DNA from: an uncultured Oscillospiraceae bacterium
Lineage (GTDB): Bacteria > Bacillota > Clostridia > Oscillospirales > Ruminococcaceae
Reading direction: 5' to 3'
Assembly: GCA_934488695.1 (NCBI GenBank)
Contig: CAKSSH010000013.1
Span: 1 to 34,922 of the forward strand
DNA: 34,922 bases
In this document: one piece after another, positions 8,026 to 14,198 of the stretch
How the letters are laid out: every line of letters starts with the position of its first letter
Numbering within the stretch: the first letter of the stretch is position 1
The notes under the pieces: generated by a model
What the model saw: only the letters and a program-made list of their open reading frames with translations
The model's database searches: none
What the model was told of the DNA's origin: nothing
Translations under genes and position numbers: made by a program

Positions 8026-9057
8026 ATGGATACCGTTATTTTGGATGCGTTTGACGAAAAGCAGGACCGGGAAGCTATTGCAGCGGCTGCGCAGGTTATA
8101 CGCCGCGGCGGTCTTTGTGCTTTTCCGACAGAAACGGTTTACGGATTGGGCGCAGATGCTCTGAATGTCGACGCGGTCCGAAAGATATTTGAAGCTAAGG
8201 GGCGGCCACAGGATAACCCGTTGATCGTTCATGTGAGCTGCTTGGAGGAAATCCCGCCGTTGGTGGAAAAATTTGATTCGCGTGCCGTGGCCTTAGCCAA
8301 ACAATTTTGGCCGGGACCGTTGACAATGATTTTGCCGCGCAGTGAGCGGGTGCCGGCTTGCGTCAGTGCCGGGCTGAAAACAGTGGCCATTCGGTTGCCG
8401 TCTAACCCAATTGCTCGGGCATTGATTCGTGTTTCCGGTCGGCCGATTGCTGCTCCGTCGGCTAATTTGTCGGGCCGTCCGAGTCCGACGACGGCGCAGC
8501 ACGTGATAGCCGATTTATCCGGCCGTGTGGATATGATATTGCGCTCTGCACCTTGTACAGTCGGGTTGGAATCCACGGTGGTTTCGTTGATTGAGGAAAA
8601 ACCGCGTCTGTTGCGCCCCGGCTTTATCACTGCCGAACAGCTTTCGGCTGTTTGCGGGCCGGTGGAGATGGATCGTGCTGTTTTTCACAGTGTTGCGGGA
8701 GACGCGGTAGTGCACGCTCCCGGTATGAAGTATAAGCATTACGCGCCACACGCGACGGTGAAAATCGTAAAAGGCGATTTTGATGCATACTGTCGTTTTG
8801 TTACAGAACATGCTGCGCTGGGCGTGGTCGCCATGTGTTTTGATGGGGAAGGGAAAAGCTTGCCGATCCCGTTTGTGGAGTACGGACATGAAGCAAGCCC
8901 ATCGGAACAGGCGCAGCAGCTATTTGATGTGCTTCATCGAGTAGACGAATTGGGGGCAGAGGTTGTTTATGCCAGATGCCCGAGCTGTAAAGGCGTAGGC
9001 CTTGCTGTAGCAAACCGTCTGTTCAAGGCGGCCGGATTTGAGGTGATTGAGCTGTGA
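8026..9057 (+). CDS. ywlC: Threonylcarbamoyl-AMP synthase, Sua5/YwlC type
   Basis: A 343-residue enzyme with an N-terminal YrdC domain (about 15-205) and a C-terminal Sua5 domain. It makes threonylcarbamoyl-adenylate from threonine, bicarbonate and ATP, the first step of t6A37 synthesis on ANN-decoding tRNAs. Supporting motifs are FPTETVYGLGADALN, EAKGRPQDNPLIVH, PSANLSGRPSPTTAQHV and, at the domain junction, HAPGMKYKHYAPHA. The long Sua5 form fits Firmicutes YwlC. It follows prfA by 12 bases with its own GAGGGG site, and its TGA overlaps the GTG start of coaE, implying coupled translation. Confidence 0.95.
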   Translation: MDTVILDAFDEKQDREAIAAAAQVIRRGGLCAFPTETVYGLGADALNVDAVRKIFEAKGRPQDNPLIVHVSCLEEIPPLVEKFDSRAVALAKQFWPGPLTMILPRSERVPACVSAGLKTVAIRLPSNPIARALIRVSGRPIAAPSANLSGRPSPTTAQHVIADLSGRVDMILRSAPCTVGLESTVVSLIEEKPRLLRPGFITAEQLSAVCGPVEMDRAVFHSVAGDAVVHAPGMKYKHYAPHATVKIVKGDFDAYCRFVTEHAALGVVAMCFDGEGKSLPIPFVEYGHEASPSEQAQQLFDVLHRVDELGAEVVYARCPSCKGVGLAVANRLFKAAGFEVIEL

Positions 9058-9644
9058 TTATCGGTCTGACCGGTCAGAGTGGCAGTGGAAAATCCAGTCT
9101 TTCTCCGCTTTTTTTGAGACTCGGGTTTGTGGTAATCGATTGTGACAGAGTGTATCGAGAAATGACTGACAAGGCAACCGCCTTGACAGAAGAAATTGCC
9201 GCGCATTTTGGAAACCAAGTGCTGTCTGCTGACGGCGGACTGTGCCGCAACGCTTTGGCGTCTCTTGTTTTTGCGGACGCTGATTGTTTGAAGGCTTTAA
9301 ACCGAATTACACACCCTGCCATCGTTCGTGAGCTTGAAAACCGTCTTTCCGAGCTGCCGCCCGAACAAACGGCAGTGTTGGATGCGCCGACCCTTTTTGA
9401 AAGCGGAGCCGACCGCTTGTGTGATCGAACAATTGCAGTGCTTTCCGACCCACAGCTGCGTCTTAAAAGGATTCTGGAGCGGGACGCATTGCAGCCGCAG
9501 CAGGCGAAGCGGCGACTTGAAGCGCAGCCTGCGGATGATTTTTATATACATCGCGCCGATGCTGTTGTTTGGAATAACGGGGAGCTTTCAAACTTTTTTA
9601 AAAAAATCGAAGCTGTTTTAAGACAATTCGGGGTGATGCCATGA
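9054..9644 (+). CDS. coaE: Dephospho-CoA kinase
   Basis: A 196-residue P-loop kinase for the last step of coenzyme A synthesis, phosphorylation of the ribose 3' hydroxyl of dephospho-CoA. The P-loop is GLTGQSGSGKSSL at residues 4-16. The family DxD (CDRVYREM, preceded by VIDCD) and the lid-region ERDALQPQQAKRRLEAQ with the conserved R-rich helix are visible. It starts with GTG inside the end of ywlC (GTGA overlap) and ends with an ATGA overlap into the next gene, so the three are tightly coupled. Length is normal. Its sequence gives no hint of special regulation. Confidence 0.94.
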   Translation: MIIGLTGQSGSGKSSLSPLFLRLGFVVIDCDRVYREMTDKATALTEEIAAHFGNQVLSADGGLCRNALASLVFADADCLKALNRITHPAIVRELENRLSELPPEQTAVLDAPTLFESGADRLCDRTIAVLSDPQLRLKRILERDALQPQQAKRRLEAQPADDFYIHRADAVVWNNGELSNFFKKIEAVLRQFGVMP

Positions 9645-10216
9645 AATGCAAAGGAACCGGATTTAAGATTTTTCGGGGGATCGCAGCTTTGCTTGCGGCT
9701 GCAGCACTGGTTGTCGGGCTTGTTTGGGCACAGAAGTATTTTTTGCGTCGTGCTTATCCCGTAGTATATACAGAGTTTGTGGAAAAATATTGCCTGGAAA
9801 GGCAGCTCGACCCCTATTTTGTGTATGCGGTTATCCGGACCGAAAGTGATTTTCGTCCGCAGGCTACCTCATCGGTGGGCGCACGGGGATTATGTCAGCT
9901 TACCGAAGAAACCTTTGAGTGGGTGCGCGGGAAGCTTCGGGAAACCGACACGAAGTTTGAGGATATGTACGACCCGGAAACAGCCGTTCGGTACGGCACC
10001 TATCTGCTTTCTTATTTACAGCAAACGCTTGGCAGCAGAGAAAACGCCCTTTGCGGTTATCACGCGGGTGTCAATCGTACCCGCCAATGGCTTTCACAGG
10101 AGAAATACAGCGCTAACGGACAGATTATTGTTGAAAAAATTCCTTACGGGGACACACGTGGGTATGTAAAAAAAGTTTTAAAAACTTATCATATTTATCA
10201 GAAGCTATATCAGTAA
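9641..10216 (+). CDS. Membrane-anchored lytic transglycosylase (SLT domain)
   Basis: A 191-residue protein with a cytoplasmic basic N-terminus, one membrane anchor or uncleaved signal (about 11-30), and a C-terminal SLT lysozyme-like domain. The domain shows the catalytic glutamate E68 in VIRTESDFRPQATSSVGARGLCQL, and the later Gly/Tyr motifs (RYGTYLLSYLQQTLGS, ALCGYHAGVNRTRQWL). Such enzymes cleave peptidoglycan between MurNAc and GlcNAc, forming anhydro-MurNAc ends. It resembles the short stand-alone transglycosylases often found beside coaE in Clostridia. Translation is coupled to coaE by an ATGA overlap. The physiological role (growth, sporulation or complex insertion) cannot be told from sequence. 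Confidence 0.92.
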   Translation: MKCKGTGFKIFRGIAALLAAAALVVGLVWAQKYFLRRAYPVVYTEFVEKYCLERQLDPYFVYAVIRTESDFRPQATSSVGARGLCQLTEETFEWVRGKLRETDTKFEDMYDPETAVRYGTYLLSYLQQTLGSRENALCGYHAGVNRTRQWLSQEKYSANGQIIVEKIPYGDTRGYVKKVLKTYHIYQKLYQ

Positions 10217-10232
10217 AAAAGGAGAGATGAAG

Positions 10233-11636
10233 ATGGAAAAAACAGCCGGAGAGCTTTTGCAGGAAAAACTGTTTTATCGTAAAAAACACGGTGGCGAGGC
10301 CTTGGGACAAGAGGAAGTAACTCGTGCATTTGATTTTTGCGTAGGGTATCGGCATTTTTTGGATACTGCAAAGACCGAGCGCAGAGCCGTTGCTTATGCA
10401 CAACGCCTGGCGCTGGAACATGGATATGAGGAGTTTTGTCCCGGGAAAAAATACCGGTGCGGCGATCGAGTTTTTCGTGTCAATCGCGGTAAGGCCATTA
10501 TATTGGCAACCATCGGAGAGCGTCCGCTTTCGGAGGGTGTTAAAATCTCGGCAGCGCATATTGATTCGCCGCGACTGGATTTAAAGCAGGTCCCGGTTTA
10601 TGAGGACCATGAAATTGCCTATTTCAAGACGCATTATTACGGTGGAATACGAAAATACCAATGGCCGACGGTGCCGCTTTCGTTGTACGGCAGCATTCTG
10701 CGCAGCGATGGTAGTCGGCTTGATATTTCCATTGGGGATCAGCCGGAGGATCCGGTATTTTATATTTCGGATCTGCTGCCTCATCTGGCGCAGGAGCAGT
10801 CTCAAAAAAAGCTGGTTGAGGCAGTCAATGCCGAAAGCTTGAATTTGATTGTTGGGTCGCTGCCGTTTCGCGATGATAAGGTGAGTGAAAAGGTAAAGTT
10901 AAATTTACTGAATCTTCTTTTTGAAAAGTACGGTATTGTGGAATCAGACTTTCTTTCTGCAGAGCTGGAGGCAGTGCCGGCTTTCTCGTCGCGGGATATC
11001 GGGTTTGACCGTTCGCTGATCGGCGGTTACGGTCACGATGACCGTGTTTGCGCCTATCCTGCGCTGATGGCTGCGCTGGACTGTAAGGATTGTGCGTATA
11101 CGAATATTACCGTCCTTACCGACAAAGAGGAAATCGGCAGCGAGGGAAATACCGGGCTTAATTCTGCGTACTTTGCGTATTTTGTGGAGGATTTGGCCGC
11201 ACCGTACGGCTTGAGCTCCCGGGAAATTTTGCCAAAAAGCGAATGCTTGTCGGCCGATGTCAATGCTGCCTTTGACCCTAATTTTCCGGAGGTTTTTGAG
11301 GCGCGCAATGCAAGCTTTTTAAACTACGGTGTTGTTGTGACCAAGTATACCGGTGCACGCGGAAAATCGGACACTTCCGACGCCAGTGCGGAATACACAG
11401 GAAAGATTCGCAATTTATTTGATCGGGAACAGGTCCTGTGGCAGAGCGGAGAGCTTGGTAAGGTAGATATTGGCGGAGGCGGGACCGTTGCAAAATATAT
11501 TGCCGGATTGAATGTCGATGTGATCGATGTCGGCGTTCCGGTGCTTTCTATGCATTCGCCTTATGAGGTGGTTGCAAAAATCGATGTTTATATGGCCTAT
11601 AAGGCTTTTTCCGCCTTTTTTAAACAACAGGGATAA
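10233..11636 (+). CDS. M18 family aminopeptidase
   Basis: A 467-residue zinc aminopeptidase of the M18 (aspartyl/aminopeptidase I) family, cytosolic, expected to trim N-terminal residues from peptides as a large oligomer. Metal and catalytic motifs are seen in order: SAAHIDSPRLDLK (first His/Asp), GGYGHDDRVCAYPAL (bridging Asp), LTDKEEIGSEGNTG (catalytic and ligand Glu), SADVNAAFDP, and the C-terminal SMHSPYEVVAKIDVY with the last His ligand. ATG 10233 is preferred over the in-frame ATG 10227 because the AGGAG at 10220-10224 is only two bases from the latter. It is the final gene of the operon; a GC-rich terminator follows at once. Confidence 0.93.
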   Translation: MEKTAGELLQEKLFYRKKHGGEALGQEEVTRAFDFCVGYRHFLDTAKTERRAVAYAQRLALEHGYEEFCPGKKYRCGDRVFRVNRGKAIILATIGERPLSEGVKISAAHIDSPRLDLKQVPVYEDHEIAYFKTHYYGGIRKYQWPTVPLSLYGSILRSDGSRLDISIGDQPEDPVFYISDLLPHLAQEQSQKKLVEAVNAESLNLIVGSLPFRDDKVSEKVKLNLLNLLFEKYGIVESDFLSAELEAVPAFSSRDIGFDRSLIGGYGHDDRVCAYPALMAALDCKDCAYTNITVLTDKEEIGSEGNTGLNSAYFAYFVEDLAAPYGLSSREILPKSECLSADVNAAFDPNFPEVFEARNASFLNYGVVVTKYTGARGKSDTSDASAEYTGKIRNLFDREQVLWQSGELGKVDIGGGGTVAKYIAGLNVDVIDVGVPVLSMHSPYEVVAKIDVYMAYKAFSAFFKQQG

Positions 11637-11640
11637 ACAA

Positions 11641-11669
11641 AAGCCCGCGGCACGTCCGCGGGCTTGTTT
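11641..11669 (+). terminator. Intrinsic terminator after the M18 aminopeptidase gene
   Basis: AAGCCCGCGG (11641-11650) pairs perfectly with CCGCGGGCTT (11656-11665) around a CACGT loop, followed by a short T-rich run (GTTTC). The T-run is modest, so termination may be incomplete, but the hairpin separates two functional groups. Confidence 0.8.
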
Positions 11670-11671
11670 CT

Positions 11672-11703
11672 GTCATAAATGAGTCACTTTTGTGCGATAT
11701 TCT
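11672..11703 (+). promoter_or_regulatory. Putative response-regulator operator and promoter upstream of the regulator gene
   Basis: A direct repeat GTCAT (11672-11676) and GTCAC (11683-11687), 11 bp apart start to start, is followed after exactly 10 bases by a -10-like TATTCT (11698-11703). The repeat takes the place of the -35 box, typical of promoters activated by OmpR-type regulators. The same arrangement recurs before the ABC transporter gene at 13454-13485. Inferred, not proven. Confidence 0.6.
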
Positions 11704-11728
11704 TAAAGAACATAAGGAGGGTGAGAAA

Positions 11729-12397
11729 ATGAATCGCATATTGCTGGTTGAGGACGATTTGGGAATTACGCAAAGCCTAACGCATTTTTTAAAGTCGGAA
11801 GGCTTTGAGGTGCAAAGTGCGCCGGGACAGTCGGAGGCACTGGCCCTCTTATCCGAGCAGCGATTTAATCTTGCATTGCTTGATTTACGCCTTGCGGATG
11901 GGAATGGTTTTTCCCTATGCACCGAAATTAAACAGTGTTGGAAGCTTCCGGTCATTTTTTTGACAGCCTCCGGAGATGAGTATAACACCGTGACGGGATT
12001 GGATATCGGTGCGGACGATTACATTGTCAAGCCCTTCCGGCCGCGGGAGTTGTGTTCTCGTATTCGCAGCGTGTTGCGCCGATATGGCGGTGGGAATACG
12101 GTTTTTCATTTTGAAGATGTTACAGTTGATACAGATAAGGGGAGCGTTTCCAGAAACGGTCAGGAAATTGTGCTGTCGGCGCTGGAGTATAAAATATTGC
12201 TGCTGTTTTTAAGTAATCGCGGTCGGCTGTTGACGCGCAATCGGCTGTTGGAGGAAATTTGGGATCTGAGCGGGGATTTTGTCAATGATAACACACTGAC
12301 GGTTTATATTAAACGTATTCGGGAAAAAATCGAACAAGACCCCCAAAATCCGCAAATTATCAAGACAATTCGCGGGCTTGGCTATCGAATGGATTGA
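11729..12397 (+). CDS. OmpR-family response regulator
   Basis: A 222-residue two-component regulator. The receiver domain (1-115) has the acidic pocket VEDD (7-10), phosphoacceptor D52 in LLDLRLADG, T79 in FLTAS and K101 in VKPFRPREL. The C-terminal winged helix (about 127-222) has the OmpR signature, with NRLLEEIWDLSGDFVNDNTLTVYIKRIREKI and a terminal IIKTIRGLGYRM. ATG 11729 is chosen because AAGGAGG (11714-11720) lies 8 bases upstream. The end of the gene abuts the kinase gene, and an ABC transporter follows. A direct repeat before this gene is shared with the ABC genes, which suggests it activates both. The stimulus is unknown. Confidence 0.95.
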   Translation: MNRILLVEDDLGITQSLTHFLKSEGFEVQSAPGQSEALALLSEQRFNLALLDLRLADGNGFSLCTEIKQCWKLPVIFLTASGDEYNTVTGLDIGADDYIVKPFRPRELCSRIRSVLRRYGGGNTVFHFEDVTVDTDKGSVSRNGQEIVLSALEYKILLLFLSNRGRLLTRNRLLEEIWDLSGDFVNDNTLTVYIKRIREKIEQDPQNPQIIKTIRGLGYRMD

Positions 12398-12407
12398 GAG
12401 GACGTCG

Positions 12408-13403
12408 ATGAAAAATATTATTACACAAAAAGTCGTTATTGTTCCGGTGATTTTTACAGGCTTCACCTGTCTTCTATCTGTTTTTTTACCGCTGCCGGCC
12501 GTTTTTTATGTATTGTTTCTTTCCGCTTTATTCTTGGTGTTCTATGTTGTGGAGGTTCGTCGCAGCAATCGTCGGCTGCAACAACTAAGCCGTCGAATTG
12601 AGGATATTTTGCATGGACAACAGCAGCTGTTGATTGCCGACAACGAGGAAGGGGATCTGTCTGTTTTGTGCAGCCAGATTCACAAGATGACGGTACGCTT
12701 AAAACAACAAAACGATGCGCTTGCACGAGAGCAATTACGCATGAGCGAGGCGTTGGCCGATATTTCACATCAGTTACGAACACCGCTGACGTCCATGAAT
12801 CTTACCTTAACGTCTCTGTTGTCCGGCGATTTGACTCCGGCCGAGCGAGCCGAAGCGTTACACAGACTGCAGCGCGGTCTTGTACATATTGATTTTTTAA
12901 TCGAGGCGCTTTTAAAGCTTTCCAAAATCGACGCCGGTACGGCACGTTTTGAAAAAAAGGCGATTTCGGTTGCAAAGCTAATTGAAACGGCGGTTCATCC
13001 ACTTTTGATCCCGATGGAGCTTCACGGACAGCAATTGCGGGTACAGACAAGTGATGAGGTGTTTATCGGGGATTTTTCTTGGAGCGCCGAGGCGCTTACC
13101 AACCTTATTAAAAATTGCGTGGAGCATACACCGCCGGGCGGCTTGATTGAAGTTTTGGGTTCCGAAACGCCGATTTATACCCAGATTGTAATTCAAGATA
13201 ACGGGCCCGGCTTTGCACAGCAGGATCTGGCACGCATATTCGAGCGTTTTTACAAGGGGAAGAATGCGCGACCGGAAAGCGTCGGGATAGGTCTTGCGCT
13301 GGCGCGGTCGGTGATTGCGGCGCAAAACGGAACGATACGGGCGCTCAATCGGCCGGAGGGCGGCGCAAAATTTATTATTCGCTTTTATAAAGGAATTGTT
13401 TGA
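12408..13403 (+). CDS. Sensor histidine kinase with short extracellular loop
   Basis: A 331-residue kinase. Two membrane helices (about 8-27 and 31-49) are separated by only a few residues (LPLPA), so there is practically no extracellular sensor domain. A helical linker (50-110) leads to the H-box with H121 in ADISHQLRTPLTSM, then the N-box (NLIKNCVEHTPPGG), G1 (IQDNGPGFA), F-box (IFERFYKGK) and G2 (GIGLALARS). This layout resembles the intramembrane-sensing kinases that work with peptide-exporting ABC transporters (BceS-like), where the transporter itself often senses. ATG 12408 follows GAGAGGA. The pairing with the upstream regulator is clear from adjacency. Confidence 0.93.
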   Translation: MKNIITQKVVIVPVIFTGFTCLLSVFLPLPAVFYVLFLSALFLVFYVVEVRRSNRRLQQLSRRIEDILHGQQQLLIADNEEGDLSVLCSQIHKMTVRLKQQNDALAREQLRMSEALADISHQLRTPLTSMNLTLTSLLSGDLTPAERAEALHRLQRGLVHIDFLIEALLKLSKIDAGTARFEKKAISVAKLIETAVHPLLIPMELHGQQLRVQTSDEVFIGDFSWSAEALTNLIKNCVEHTPPGGLIEVLGSETPIYTQIVIQDNGPGFAQQDLARIFERFYKGKNARPESVGIGLALARSVIAAQNGTIRALNRPEGGAKFIIRFYKGIV

Positions 13404-13453
13404 CAGTTTATTGGGAGGGCATTTGTCTAAAACGGATATATTTTTATATGCAA

Positions 13454-13485
13454 GTCATTTTTCTGTCACCGGACCTTGCTAAAAT
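13454..13485 (+). promoter_or_regulatory. Putative response-regulator operator and promoter upstream of the ABC transporter genes
   Basis: GTCAT (13454-13458) and GTCAC (13465-13469) form the same 11-bp-spaced direct repeat as at 11672-11687, again followed after 10 bases by a -10 box, here TAAAAT (13480-13485). It sits in the 105-base gap between the kinase and ABC ATPase genes. I see no canonical -35 box at the right distance, as expected for an activator-dependent promoter. Confidence 0.65.
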
Positions 13486-13508
13486 TGAAAGGAAGGAGGG
13501 GGCGTTTT

Positions 13509-14198
13509 ATGGAAATATTAAGATGTGAGGACCTGTGCAAGGTTTATGGGCACGGAGAAAATGCGGTTCATGCCGTGGATCATTTGTCCTTTTCGGTACA
13601 AAAAGGAGAGTTTACGGCAATTATCGGCCCGTCCGGGTCCGGAAAGTCGACTCTGCTGCACATTTTAGGCGGAGTAGACCGCCCGAGCAGTGGAAAAGTG
13701 TTTATGGACGGCCAGGATGTATACGCGCAAAACGAGGATCAGCTTGCAATTTTTCGGCGCCGGCAGGTTGGCTTGATTTATCAGTTTTACAATCTGATTC
13801 CGGTTTTGAATGTTGTTGAAAATATGACGCTGCCTGTGCTGATGGACGGGCAAAAGGTGTCGCAGCAGCGATTGGAAGATTTGCTGGCGGTTTTAGACCT
13901 TGCAGATCGGCGAGACAGCTTGCCGAATCAGCTGTCCGGCGGGCAGCAGCAACGTGTGTCCATCGGCCGAGCGCTGATGAATGCGCCGGCAGTGGTGCTG
14001 GCGGATGAGCCGACCGGCAACTTGGATTCTAAGAACAGTCAGGAAATCGTCGAGCTTTTAAAGACCTCTAATCGAGAGTACGGTCAGACTTTGCTGGTCA
14101 TCACGCACGACGAGTCCATTGCGTTGCAGGCCGACCGTGTTATTTCGTTAGAGGACGGGCGTATTGTGCGGGATGAGCTTATTCGGGAGGGACGGTAA
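13509..14198 (+). CDS. ABC transporter ATP-binding protein (MacB/LolD/BceA type)
   Basis: A 229-residue ABC ATPase with Walker A GPSGSGKST (40-48), Q-loop in LIYQFYNLIPVLNVVENM, signature LSGGQ (142-146), Walker B VVLADE (162-167), D-loop GNLDS and switch histidine in LVITHDES. The sequence is of the family that drives MacB- and FtsX-type permeases rather than importers. The ATG at 13509 follows a strong GGAAGGAGGGGG. The permease gene begins directly after its stop codon. The protein would energise the permease from the cytoplasmic side, probably as a dimer, for mechanotransmission or export of peptides or lipid-linked substrates. Confidence 0.95.
   Translation: MEILRCEDLCKVYGHGENAVHAVDHLSFSVQKGEFTAIIGPSGSGKSTLLHILGGVDRPSSGKVFMDGQDVYAQNEDQLAIFRRRQVGLIYQFYNLIPVLNVVENMTLPVLMDGQKVSQQRLEDLLAVLDLADRRDSLPNQLSGGQQQRVSIGRALMNAPAVVLADEPTGNLDSKNSQEIVELLKTSNREYGQTLLVITHDESIALQADRVISLEDGRIVRDELIREGR

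Noticed and set aside
13400..13450. TTGACA at 13400-13405 and TTGTCT at 13423-13428 as -35 boxes for the ABC genes
   Set aside because: TTGACA has no -10 box at 16-18 bases; TTGTCT with TATATG (16 bases) is possible but weaker than the repeat-linked TAAAAT promoter downstream.
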